A DNA stretch of 28,671 nt from Oscillospiraceae bacterium (lineage in GTDB: Bacteria > Bacillota > Clostridia > Oscillospirales > Ruminococcaceae). The stretch covers positions 1 to 28,671 of the forward strand of contig SFLS01000013.1 in the NCBI GenBank assembly GCA_004554485.1, written 5' to 3'. Position 1 is the stretch's first letter. The number at the start of each line of letters is the position of its first letter. Below are positions 19,118 through 25,637 of this stretch, piece after piece. The notes below the pieces were generated by a model that saw only the letters and a program-made list of their open reading frames with translations, was not told the origin of the DNA and made no database searches. The position numbers and the translations under genes are program-made.

Positions 19118-19867
19118 GTGAGTGTTTTACGGCTGGAAAACGTAAGAAAGACCTTTGACGACCGCCTGGAAGTCCTGCGGGACATCAGCCTGACGGTAGA
19201 GGAGGGAGAGGTGGTGGCCATCATCGGGCCCTCCGGCGGGGGCAAATCCACTCTGCTGCGCTGCATGATCGACCTGGAGGAGATCACCGGCGGCAGCATT
19301 TATGTGGGGGAGGAGCCGCTGGTGCGGGACGGAAAATACTGCGGCCGCGCGGACCGTGCCCGCCTGACCAGCGAAATGGGAATGGTATTCCAGAGCTTTA
19401 ACCTGTTCCCCCACATGACGGTGCGGGAAAACCTGATTCGCCCCTATCTGCTGACCAACCCCGGGGCGCAGGATGCCGAATCCAAATGCGCCGCCCTGCT
19501 GGAAAAGGTGGGCCTGGCGGATAAGCGGGACGAGTACCCCTGCCGGCTTTCCGGCGGGCAGCAGCAGCGGGTGGCCATTGCCCGCGCGCTGATGAAGGAC
19601 CCCCGGGTGATGCTTTTTGACGAGCCGACCTCCGCACTGGACCCGCAGCTGACCGGCGAGGTGCTGGCCATCATGCAGCAGCTGGCGGCGGAGCACCGCA
19701 CCATGGTGGTGGTCACCCACGAGATGAGCTTTGCCCGCGGTGCCGCCGACCGGATTTTGTACGTCAATGGCGGGCGCATTGCCGAAGAGGGCACGCCGCA
19801 GGAGATCTTTGAGCGGCCCCGCACCGAGGAACTGCGCGCCTTTTTGGGCAGCGGCTTTGACGACTAA
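19118..19867 (+). CDS. Amino-acid ABC transporter ATP-binding protein
   Basis: ATPase (249 residues) of the polar amino-acid transporter, on the cytoplasmic side. It shows Walker A GPSGGGKST (37-45), Q-loop VFQSFNLFPHMT, signature LSGGQQQRVAIARAL, Walker B VMLFDEPTSALDP and switch VTHEMSFAR. The GTG start has GAGGAGG 6-7 nt upstream and is 11 nt after the permease stop. The last codons of the gene also contain the -35 box (TTGACG) of the following EamA promoter. Confidence 0.95.
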   Translation: MSVLRLENVRKTFDDRLEVLRDISLTVEEGEVVAIIGPSGGGKSTLLRCMIDLEEITGGSIYVGEEPLVRDGKYCGRADRARLTSEMGMVFQSFNLFPHMTVRENLIRPYLLTNPGAQDAESKCAALLEKVGLADKRDEYPCRLSGGQQQRVAIARALMKDPRVMLFDEPTSALDPQLTGEVLAIMQQLAAEHRTMVVVTHEMSFARGAADRILYVNGGRIAEEGTPQEIFERPRTEELRAFLGSGFDD

Positions 19868-19885
19868 GGCAATTTGTTGTATAAT
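19857..19885 (+). promoter_or_regulatory. Strong promoter for the EamA gene
   Basis: TTGACG, exactly 17 bp, then a perfect TATAAT. The -35 lies within the final codons of the upstream ATPase gene, so the two genes share no independent spacer. Confidence 0.85.
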
Positions 19886-19900
19886 GAAAAAGCCAAACGG

Positions 19901-19934
19901 CGGCTCCTGCCCTATTTCAGCGGCAGGGGCCGTA
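19901..19934 (+). promoter_or_regulatory. Leader hairpin upstream of the EamA gene
   Basis: CGGCTCCTGCC pairs with GGCAGGGGCCG (11 bp, one wobble), with a loop of about 10 nt. It lies in the 5' leader between the promoter and the ribosome site. No U-tract follows, so it is a stability or regulatory hairpin rather than a terminator. Confidence 0.5.
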
Positions 19935-19959
19935 ATAAATGAAAAAAGGAACTTATCTC

Positions 19960-20874
19960 ATGAACCCGAAGATCAGACAAAACCTGTTCCCGGTGCTGGC
20001 GGCCTTTATCTGGGGCACCGCCTTTGTGGCGCAAAGCGTCAGCAGCGATTATATCCCGCCCTTTACCTTTAACCTGCTGCGCAGTTTGGTGGCGGCGGTG
20101 GTGCTGGGTGGGGGACTTGCCGTTTACCGGCGGCTCCTGCAAGCAAAAAGACCGCAGGCGGTAAAGCCGCTGGCCCATTCCCGCAGGGACCTGCTGCTGG
20201 GAGGCCTGTGCTGCGGCACGGCGCTGGGCATTGCCGCCAACCTGCAGCAGGCGGGCATGGCGGAAACCTCCGCCGGCAAGGCCGGCTTCATCACCGCGCT
20301 GTACATTGTGCTGGTGCCGGTGCTGGGGCTGTTCCTGCATAAAAAGGCTCCTGCCACGGTGTGGGTAGGGGTGGTGCTGGCGGTAGCGGGGCTGTATTTT
20401 TTGTGCGTCAATGAAGCGCTGACGCTCAGCCGCAGCGACCTGCTGGTGATGCTGTGCGCCTTTGTGTTCGCCGGGCATATCCTGTTGGTGGATCACTTTA
20501 CCCGGACGGTGGATGGGGTGGCGCTTTCCGCTCTGCAGTTCGTGGTGGCGGCGGCGCTTTCCGGCCTGGGCGCCGCACTGTGGGAAGCCCCCACCTGGGA
20601 GGGTATCCGACAGTGCGTCTGGCCTATCCTGTATGTGGGCATCTTCAGCAGCGGGGTGGGCTACACCCTGCAGATCCTGGCGCAGAAGGACGCCAACCCC
20701 ACCGTCGTTTCGCTGCTGCTCAGCCTGGAATCGGTCTTTTCGGTGCTGGCGGGGGCAGTGATCCTGCACGACCGGCTTTCCGGCCGCGAGCTGTTGGGCT
20801 GCGGGCTGATGTTCCTGGCGGTGGTGCTGACCCAGCTGCCCCAGCGTGCCCCAAAGGTTGCGCAGCGGCCGTAA
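19960..20874 (+). CDS. EamA/DMT family transporter
   Basis: A ten-helix drug/metabolite transporter superfamily protein (304 residues from ATG 19960) with two EamA repeats. Repeat 1 opens with AAFIWGTAFVAQS and contains FNLLRSLVAAVVLGGG. Repeat 2 opens around LLVMLCAFVFAGHILLVDHF and contains ASLESVF-like SLLLSLESVFSVLAG. Substrate is unknown; relatives export amino acids, nucleosides or other metabolites. ATG 19960 has AAAAAAGGA 10 nt upstream; an ATG at 19939 is in frame but lies before that site. It is transcribed from its own promoter after the amino-acid importer. Confidence 0.92.
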   Translation: MNPKIRQNLFPVLAAFIWGTAFVAQSVSSDYIPPFTFNLLRSLVAAVVLGGGLAVYRRLLQAKRPQAVKPLAHSRRDLLLGGLCCGTALGIAANLQQAGMAETSAGKAGFITALYIVLVPVLGLFLHKKAPATVWVGVVLAVAGLYFLCVNEALTLSRSDLLVMLCAFVFAGHILLVDHFTRTVDGVALSALQFVVAAALSGLGAALWEAPTWEGIRQCVWPILYVGIFSSGVGYTLQILAQKDANPTVVSLLLSLESVFSVLAGAVILHDRLSGRELLGCGLMFLAVVLTQLPQRAPKVAQRP

Positions 20875-20886
20875 GCCTGCTATAAT
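20858..20886 (+). promoter_or_regulatory. Promoter of the 188-residue membrane protein gene
   Basis: TTGCGC, 17 bp, then TATAAT preceded by TGC (extended -10). The -35 overlaps the end of the EamA gene. Confidence 0.75.
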
Positions 20887-20952
20887 AGCAACCAAAGCAG
20901 ACAAGGGGCCGTTGCGGCACAGCCCGGGCCCGGAACCACAGGAGGAACGGAT

Positions 20953-21519
20953 ATGGCTAAGATTTTTGCGGGGTTTTTGTTCGTCTTTTTGAATTTTAAC
21001 CTTAATTTTAATAACGGGGCAAGCGGTTCCCTGAACCTTTTGCCGGATTTTGTGGGGTTTATCCTGCTGTACCTGGGCACGCAGCAGCTGCGGCAGGAAA
21101 CCGAGCGCTATCATCAGGCCAAGCCCTGGCTGCTGGGCCTTGCGGTATACAGCGGCATCGTGTGGGTGATGAACCTGATGGGCAGGACCGGCAGTTGGCT
21201 TGCGGTGGTGCTGAGCCTTGTGGCGGCAGTCGCCACCTATTATGCCACCTGGCTGGTCATCAAGGGCTTTGACGATATCGAAAAGAAAAATTCGGTGGGG
21301 ATCGCCGCTGACGAATGTATGCGCGTCTGGAAGATCTGCGCCATCCTGAACATTGTCGCCATGGCGTTCTCCTGGGTGCCCGTTATTAACATTCTGCTGG
21401 TGCTTGGCATGGTGGTTGTGACCATCATGCTGCTGGTAAGCATCAACAAGACCCGGAAGCTGTACGAAGGCTATACCATGCTGCGGCACGGCCCGGAGCA
21501 TCAGGGACCGGAGTTTTAA
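20953..21519 (+). CDS. Uncharacterised four-to-five-helix membrane protein
   Basis: This 188-residue membrane protein has hydrophobic stretches at about 3-18, 33-45, 58-76, 80-104 and 126-163. The N-terminal segment contains NLLPDFVGFILLYLG, a pattern I associate with a widespread but unnamed Firmicutes membrane family. The short loop GFDDIEKKNSVGIAADECMRVWK lies on one side of the membrane. AGGAGG precedes the ATG, it has its own extended -10 promoter, and a strong terminator follows. No function can be assigned; it is not an enzyme by visible motif. Confidence 0.75.
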   Translation: MAKIFAGFLFVFLNFNLNFNNGASGSLNLLPDFVGFILLYLGTQQLRQETERYHQAKPWLLGLAVYSGIVWVMNLMGRTGSWLAVVLSLVAAVATYYATWLVIKGFDDIEKKNSVGIAADECMRVWKICAILNIVAMAFSWVPVINILLVLGMVVVTIMLLVSINKTRKLYEGYTMLRHGPEHQGPEF

Positions 21520-21581
21520 GGGAGAGCGGGGATGAAGCTCACCGCTGCGCTGATCGAGCCGGGCGCGGCGCTGACAGAACC

Positions 21582-21615
21582 AAAAAACGCAGACCCCGGG
21601 GGCCTGCGTTTTTTT
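21582..21615. terminator. Bidirectional terminator between convergent genes
   Basis: AAAAAACGCAG pairs with CTGCGTTTTTT around a CCCC/GGGG core. It lies between the plus-strand membrane protein gene and the minus-strand lipid kinase gene and can serve both. Confidence 0.9.
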
Positions 21616-21635
21616 GATTCTTGTTGACGATTGTT

Positions 21636-22553
21636 TTATTCCGCCTTTTTCTTCGGCAAAATCAGCGGCAGCGCCAGCGGCGCCATATGGGCTTCGACAT
21701 GGGTGCTTTCGGACACCTCGCCGTCGGCATTCAGGGTGGTGGGCTGTTCAAAATCGATGGTAAGGCTGCGGCAGCGGGTGTAGACGACGCAGTCGGCCAT
21801 GGTGGGATCGTCGACGTGCCGGCCCTTCTGATATTTGCCGATGACCTTCAGGATGCGCGGACGGCTGATCTTGCGCACGATGCAGAGGTCCATCAGGCCG
21901 TCCTCCACATTGAATTTGGGGGCGCCGTTCCAGCCGCCGCCGTAAAAGCCGCCGTTGGACATCACCATGATGAGGACATTCTCATCAAAGGTGCGGCCGT
22001 CATCCAGCACAAAATGGGCCTTTTTGCCCATGGGGCTGAAAAAGGCGACGATAAGCGCCAATATATAAGCGCCGCTGCCGGTGACAAAGGGCAGGCGCTT
22101 GTAGCGGGTCATGTTTTTGCAGACGTCGGAATCCAGTCCAGCGCTGCACAGGTTGGCGGACCAGGTATCGTTGAACCGGATGAGGTCGATCATGTGCTCC
22201 TCGCCGGCGATCTGCGCTTCCAGATCGGTAAAATCGTAGCCGGGAAAGCTGCGGACAAAATCGTTGCCGGAGCCGCAGGGGATGACCCCCAGAGCGGCGT
22301 CGGGGCAGCCGGCCAGCCCCTGCAGGATCTCGTTCATGGTGCCGTCGCCGCCGCAGCTGTAAAAGCGCAGGCGCTCGCCGCCGGCCGCGGCGCAGTGCTC
22401 CCGGACAAAGCGGGTGGCATCGCCCACACAGGTGGTCAGGTGAATCTCCACCTCCTTCTCCCGCCCGGCAAACAGCGTGTGGATGCGCGGAACAAGGGTG
22501 ACGGAGACATCGGTTTTGCCGGCGGTGGGGTTGATGACAAAGATGTGTTTCAT
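21636..22553 (-). CDS. Diacylglycerol/lipid kinase family protein
   Basis: A 305-residue YegS/DgkB-type kinase of the NAD-kinase-like fold. The N-terminus IFVINPTAGK is typical. The nucleotide-binding motif GGDGTMNEIL (68-77) and the following VIPCGSGNDFVRSFPG are diagnostic, and the C-terminal region (FNVEDGLMDLCIV, then FEQPTTLNADGE) matches the substrate half. The likely reaction is phosphorylation of a membrane lipid such as diacylglycerol. It is the second gene of a minus-strand pair, 19 nt after the acetyltransferase gene. The exact lipid cannot be read from sequence. Confidence 0.92.
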   Translation of the reverse strand: MKHIFVINPTAGKTDVSVTLVPRIHTLFAGREKEVEIHLTTCVGDATRFVREHCAAAGGERLRFYSCGGDGTMNEILQGLAGCPDAALGVIPCGSGNDFVRSFPGYDFTDLEAQIAGEEHMIDLIRFNDTWSANLCSAGLDSDVCKNMTRYKRLPFVTGSGAYILALIVAFFSPMGKKAHFVLDDGRTFDENVLIMVMSNGGFYGGGWNGAPKFNVEDGLMDLCIVRKISRPRILKVIGKYQKGRHVDDPTMADCVVYTRCRSLTIDFEQPTTLNADGEVSESTHVEAHMAPLALPLILPKKKAE

Positions 22554-22572
22554 CGGGCAGAAACTCCTTAAT

Positions 22573-23025
22573 TCAGGTTGTGGGCAGCTCCCATACCATG
22601 GCAGTATAGGGCAGCGGCTGAAAGCCGAGTGATTCGTAAAGCCGCATGGCAGGCTTATTTTCGGGGGTGCATTCCAGCTTCAGCGCGCCGGCGCGGTTCT
22701 GGTAGTACCGGGAAAGCGTTTCCAGAATGGCGCGGCCGATATGCCGCCCTCTGGCCTCCGGGATGAGGTACAGCTCCTCGATCATGATAATGGGGGCCCC
22801 GATCTCGGTGGAAAAGCTGTGGGCCAGCAGCAGGTAGCCGATATTTTCACCGTTCTCGCAGATCATACGGCCTTCGATATTCTGGTTGCCGGCCAGACAT
22901 GCCCGGAAGGTGGCTATAAAGATATCCCGGCTGACGGGGTGCGCCACGGCGGGGGAATCGTACATATCCCTGCTCATTTCAAGAAATTCGGCAAGGTTTG
23001 CGGTGGTAAAGGGGATAAGGTCCAT
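22573..23025 (-). CDS. GNAT family N-acetyltransferase
   Basis: A small acetyltransferase (150 residues) that uses acetyl-CoA. The core motif A is visible as ELYLIPEARGRHIGRAIL (about 84-100), with the pyrophosphate loop ARGRHIG. It is followed by an Asn-containing motif B (ENKPAMRLYESLGFQ), typical of GNAT folds. The acceptor is unknown: small molecule, protein N-terminus or antibiotic-like compound. AAAGGAGTATACCCC lies upstream of the ATG. It is first in the pair with the lipid kinase and has an extended -10 promoter and a hairpin in its leader. Confidence 0.9.
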   Translation of the reverse strand: MDLIPFTTANLAEFLEMSRDMYDSPAVAHPVSRDIFIATFRACLAGNQNIEGRMICENGENIGYLLLAHSFSTEIGAPIIMIEELYLIPEARGRHIGRAILETLSRYYQNRAGALKLECTPENKPAMRLYESLGFQPLPYTAMVWELPTT

Positions 23026-23046
23026 GGGGTATACTCCTTTGCTTGG

Positions 23047-23079
23047 GGAAGCCGGCGCCCCGGAGCGTCGGGGGCTTCC
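23047..23079 (-). promoter_or_regulatory. Leader hairpin of the GNAT-lipid kinase transcript
   Basis: GGAAGCC (23047-23053) pairs with GGCTTCC (23073-23079), and an inner CCC/GGG pairs within. It lies between the promoter and the ribosome site on the minus strand. No known riboswitch consensus is recognised. Confidence 0.4.
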
Positions 23080-23107
23080 GCCGGTTCATTAAATACTTAT
23101 AAATGCT

Positions 23108-23135
23108 ATTGTAGCATACAAAGCAGGAAAATCAA
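23108..23135 (-). promoter_or_regulatory. Promoter of the GNAT gene
   Basis: The minus strand reads TTGATT, a 16-bp spacer and TACAAT preceded by TGC (extended -10). Confidence 0.7.
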
Positions 23136-23207
23136 ATAAAAACCTTCCGATATAAGCTGAGATGATGGGAAAAAGTTAAAAATACTATATCCAAGATGGC
23201 AAAAGTA

Positions 23208-23216
23208 TGCTATAAT
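23208..23216 (+). promoter_or_regulatory. Extended -10 promoter of the phosphoribosyltransferase gene
   Basis: TGCTATAAT, about 50 nt before the ATG. The -35 position is weak (TATCCA), so the extended -10 probably carries recognition. It is divergent from the GNAT promoter in the same AT-rich spacer. No purine-riboswitch core is visible in the short leader. Confidence 0.65.
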
Positions 23217-23265
23217 GAAACAAGAAAGGGGCGAAAGCCTTATTTTGTCGTAAAGGAGGATTCCC

Positions 23266-23823
23266 ATGCAGGAATTCTATGATATCACCGTGGCCGGCGT
23301 CAAGCGCAGCCTGCCCATTGTTCCCATCAGCGATACGATGTCCATCGCCGGCTTTGTTATTTTCGGCGATACCGAGGTTGTGGAGCCCTGTGCCCGCGCG
23401 CTGGCAGAAAAGCTGCCGCCCGAAACCGAGGTGCTGGTGACCGCCGAGGCCAAGAGCATCCCGCTGATCTACGAAATGGCCAAGGTGATGAAGATGCCCC
23501 GCTACGTCATCGCCCGCAAGTCGGTGAAGGGCTATATGCGCAATCCCATCATTACCACCGTCAATTCCATTACCAACATGGGTCGGGAGCAGATCCTGGT
23601 GGTGGATGAGCAGGATGCCGCGTTTATCCGCGGCAAAAAGGTGGCCGTCATCGATGACGTGATCTCCACCGGCAGCAGCCTGCAGGCCATCGAAAAGCTG
23701 GTGAAGGAGTCCGGCGGCGAGGTGGTCGCCCGCGCGGCGGTACTGGCCGAAGGCGACGCCGCAAACCGCAAGGATATTATCTTTCTGGAAAAGATTCCGC
23801 TGTTCTTCCACGATAAAAAGTAA
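23266..23823 (+). CDS. Purine-type phosphoribosyltransferase
   Basis: A 185-residue type I PRTase. The PRPP-binding motif VAVIDDVISTGSS (126-138), preceded by GKK, is unambiguous. The upstream SIPLIYEMAKVMKMPRYVIARKS and the downstream AAVLAEGDA are in the adenine/xanthine-PRT style, so it probably salvages a purine base with PRPP. Whether it is adenine, guanine or xanthine specific is not clear; it also resembles PurR-type effector domains without a DNA-binding arm. Its AAAGGAGG site is ideal. A strong terminator follows the stop, so it is monocistronic. Confidence 0.85.
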   Translation: MQEFYDITVAGVKRSLPIVPISDTMSIAGFVIFGDTEVVEPCARALAEKLPPETEVLVTAEAKSIPLIYEMAKVMKMPRYVIARKSVKGYMRNPIITTVNSITNMGREQILVVDEQDAAFIRGKKVAVIDDVISTGSSLQAIEKLVKESGGEVVARAAVLAEGDAANRKDIIFLEKIPLFFHDKK

Positions 23824-23838
23824 ACCGAAGATCAGAAT

Positions 23839-23873
23839 AAAAAGCCCCTGTACCGCGCGGTGCAGGGGTTTTT
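23839..23873 (+). terminator. Terminator of the phosphoribosyltransferase gene
   Basis: CCCCTG pairs with CAGGGG, with an inner ACCGC/GCGGT extension across a wobble, followed by five T. Confidence 0.9.
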
Positions 23874-23926
23874 GCCGCATAGATCCTTCCGCGGCGGGGA
23901 TACTAAGCCGGAAAGGGGGAATTAAG

Positions 23927-24112
23927 ATGGAACGACCGGTATTGGGCCCCATCGATCCGGTGACCGGGCGGCCGCTGTACCTGCCGGGAGACGTGGTGAG
24001 CAGCACCGACGCCACCGGCTTGGAGCCGACCCCGCCGCAAAACGATGCCGAGGCGGAATCCTTTTCCGAGCTGTACGACCTGCCGCTGACCGAGCAGATC
24101 CCGCCGGACTGA
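23927..24112 (+). CDS. Small hypothetical proline- and acid-rich protein
   Basis: A 61-residue protein with no membrane helix and no cysteines: MERPVLGPIDPVTGRPLY at the start, then DVVSSTDATGLEPTPP, and an acidic C-terminus with several Glu/Asp. A GAAAGGGGG ribosome site precedes the ATG, it lies directly between two terminator/promoter boundaries, and codon use matches neighbours. I do not recognise a domain. Its composition suggests an intrinsically disordered or small regulatory protein. Expression is plausible but unproven. Confidence 0.6.
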   Translation: MERPVLGPIDPVTGRPLYLPGDVVSSTDATGLEPTPPQNDAEAESFSELYDLPLTEQIPPD

Positions 24113-24117
24113 GGGAC

Positions 24118-24146
24118 TTGTGCTTTGCCCCGGGATTTGGTATAGT
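24118..24146 (+). promoter_or_regulatory. Promoter of the fabG-like gene
   Basis: TTGTGC, 17 bp, then TATAGT, starting just after the stop of the 61-residue gene. It places the GC-rich multi-hairpin element at 24175-24231 in the 5' leader of the reductase mRNA. Confidence 0.7.
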
Positions 24147-24174
24147 AGGGGCAGCATTTTGCAGGGCAGGGGGT

Positions 24175-24231
24175 CCGGCGGCCCCAACGGCGCGCGTTGC
24201 GCGCCGCCCCCGCCGCAGGCGGGGCCGCCGG
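24175..24231 (+). repeat. 57-nt GC-rich multi-hairpin element in the fabG-like leader
   Basis: Outer arms CCGGCGGC and GCCGCCGG pair (8 bp) around two hairpins: CGGCGCGC/GCGCGCCG with a GTT loop (24188-24206) and CCCCGCC/GGCGGGG with a GCA loop (24208-24224). The last pair of the second hairpin competes with the outer stem. It resembles the 85-nt cloverleaf repeats but has two arms. It lies between the promoter and the ribosome site. Confidence 0.65.
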
Positions 24232-24269
24232 GCCGTACCTGCCGCTGACGTCATCAAGGAGGAAACAGC

Positions 24270-25004
24270 ATGAGCCGTGTCGCAGTGATTACCGGAGCGT
24301 CGGGAGGGATCGGCGCCGCAATAGCCCGGCGGCTGGCAGCCGAAGGCTGGCGCGTAGTGCTGGGCTGCTGCCGCAGCGTGCAAAAGGCGGAGGCCCTGTG
24401 CCGGGAGCTGCGGATTGCCGGCGGGGAAGCGGCCGTCTTTCGGGCCGATATTACCCGCGAGGAGGAGGCCGGGGCGCTGATCCGCTATGCGGTGGAGCAG
24501 TACGGGCATCTGGACCTTTTGGTGAACAACGCCGGCATCGCGCAGATCAAGCTGCTCACCGAGATCACCCCCGAGGACTGGCGGCGGATGTTTGCCGTCA
24601 ACGTGGATGGGATGTACCACTGCTGCCGGGCAGCCGTCCCTCAGATGGTGCGGCAGCACAGCGGCCGCATTGTCAACGTGTCCTCCATCTGGGGGCTTTG
24701 CGGGGCCTCCTGCGAGGTGCATTACTCGGCGGCAAAGGCGGCCGTGATCGGCTTTACCAAGGCGCTGGCCAAGGAGCTGGCGCCCTCCGGCATCACTGTC
24801 AACTGCGTGGCGCCCGGCGCCATCGATACCGAGATGAATGCGCATCTTTCCGCGCAGGAGCGCAGGATGCTGGAGGAAGAGATCCCCATGGGCCGTATGG
24901 GGACGCCCGAGGAGGCGGCAGCCGCCGTTGCCTTTTTGGCAGGCGAGGACGCCCGTTACATGACCGGGCAGGTGCTCAGCCCCAACGGAGGGATCGTAAT
25001 TTAA
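24270..25004 (+). CDS. fabG: Short-chain dehydrogenase/reductase, FabG-like
   Basis: A 244-residue NAD(P)H-dependent reductase of the classical SDR family, likely 3-oxoacyl-ACP reductase of fatty-acid synthesis or a close paralogue. TGASGGIG (8-15) binds the cofactor. NNAG (86-89), the catalytic serine in NVSSIWG (about 138), and Y152-x-x-x-K156 in YSAAKAAV form the active site. The late APGAIDTEM motif is FabG-like. FabG symbol is provisional because no acyl carrier protein or other fab gene is adjacent. AAGGAGG precedes the ATG. It is followed by the DUF212 gene. Confidence 0.88.
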   Translation: MSRVAVITGASGGIGAAIARRLAAEGWRVVLGCCRSVQKAEALCRELRIAGGEAAVFRADITREEEAGALIRYAVEQYGHLDLLVNNAGIAQIKLLTEITPEDWRRMFAVNVDGMYHCCRAAVPQMVRQHSGRIVNVSSIWGLCGASCEVHYSAAKAAVIGFTKALAKELAPSGITVNCVAPGAIDTEMNAHLSAQERRMLEEEIPMGRMGTPEEAAAAVAFLAGEDARYMTGQVLSPNGGIVI

Positions 25005-25056
25005 GGAGAAAGCGGGGTGCGCTGCGATCGCATCGTTATGGCGTAACGACGTTTTG

Positions 25057-25464
25057 ATGACGGCGGTGCTGGCCTGGCTGGCGGCCCAGCTGTGCAAAAC
25101 GGTGATCGAGGCCCTGACCCACCGTCGCCTGGACTGGCGCCGTCTGCTGGGCGACGGCGGAATGCCCAGCGGCCATTCCGCCACTGTGACTGGGCTGGCG
25201 GCAGCCGCGCTGCTGCGCTTTGGGGCGGAATCCTTTGCCTTTGCCGTCAGCGCCGTACTGGCCATCATCGTGATGCACGATGCAATGGGGGTGCGCTGGC
25301 AGGCTGGGCAGCACGCCCGCACCCTTAATCTGCTGCTGCGCCGCACCGGGGAAAGCATCCCGCCGGAAGCCCTGCTGGAGGAGCTGCTGGGCCATACCCC
25401 GCTGCAGGTGGCGGTGGGGGCGCTGCTGGGGGCCGGCGTGGCGGTGCTGTACTATCTGCTGTAA
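25057..25464 (+). CDS. DUF212 (divergent PAP2, YuiD-like) membrane protein
   Basis: A membrane protein related to the type-2 phosphatidic acid phosphatases. GGMPSGHSATVT and VMHDAMGVRWQAGQHA are the DUF212 signatures; GHS and the Asp-containing loop correspond to the phosphatase-like motifs. Function in bacteria is not established. Start is uncertain: ATG 25057 (or TTG 25054) has no ribosome site, yet homology to YuiD continues upstream in frame (WRNDVL, codons at about 25039-25056). The good ribosome site (GGAG, 25005-25008) sits before an out-of-frame GTG at 25017. A frameshift or an unusual start is likely. See findings. Confidence 0.8.
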   Translation: MTAVLAWLAAQLCKTVIEALTHRRLDWRRLLGDGGMPSGHSATVTGLAAAALLRFGAESFAFAVSAVLAIIVMHDAMGVRWQAGQHARTLNLLLRRTGESIPPEALLEELLGHTPLQVAVGALLGAGVAVLYYLL

Positions 25465-25472
25465 TAGATTTA

Positions 25473-25512
25473 CCCCGCGGCAGGGGGAGGCCCCGCCGAG
25501 GGGCGCTTTTTT
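25473..25512 (+). terminator. Terminator of the fabG-DUF212 transcript
   Basis: GCCCC pairs with GGGGC, followed after GC by six T; an overlapping longer stem CGGC-GGGG/CCCC-GCCG with one bulge is also possible. It ends before the 85-nt cloverleaf repeat, which is therefore not part of this transcript unless there is readthrough. Confidence 0.7.
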
Positions 25513-25535
25513 GCAGTTTGTGCAGGGGGCCGGGC

Positions 25536-25620
25536 GGGCCGCAGGCCCAGCCGCCCTCCGGGCGGCTGCCGCGCGCCTTCGGCGCGCGGGCTGCGACGAA
25601 GTCGCAGCGGCCTGCGGCCC
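25536..25620. repeat. 85-nt cloverleaf repeat, copy A
   Basis: A fully closed four-way fold. Outer stem: GGGCCGCAGGCC (25536-25547) with GGCCTGCGGCCC (25609-25620), 12 bp. Inside are three hairpins with no base between them: 25548-25568 (9 bp, TCC loop), 25569-25589 (9 bp, TTC loop) and 25590-25608 (8 bp, GAA loop). Two more flanking pairs (GC/GC) extend the outer stem. It lies between a terminator and the end of the LysR gene, with no coding potential. Confidence 0.85.
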
Positions 25621-25637
25621 GCATTCGCCCTTTTTGC

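Noticed and set aside
21532..21627. Short open frame (31 codons) after the 188-residue membrane protein
   Set aside because: It reads straight through the strong terminator hairpin at 21582-21615 and has composition set by that hairpin.
21621..22571. 316-codon plus-strand open frame over the lipid kinase gene
   Set aside because: It starts in the terminator T-run and overlaps the minus-strand gene with the GGDGT kinase motif; it has no ribosome site.
23217..23265. Purine or PreQ1 riboswitch in the phosphoribosyltransferase leader
   Set aside because: The leader is only about 45 nt and lacks the conserved core of either class.
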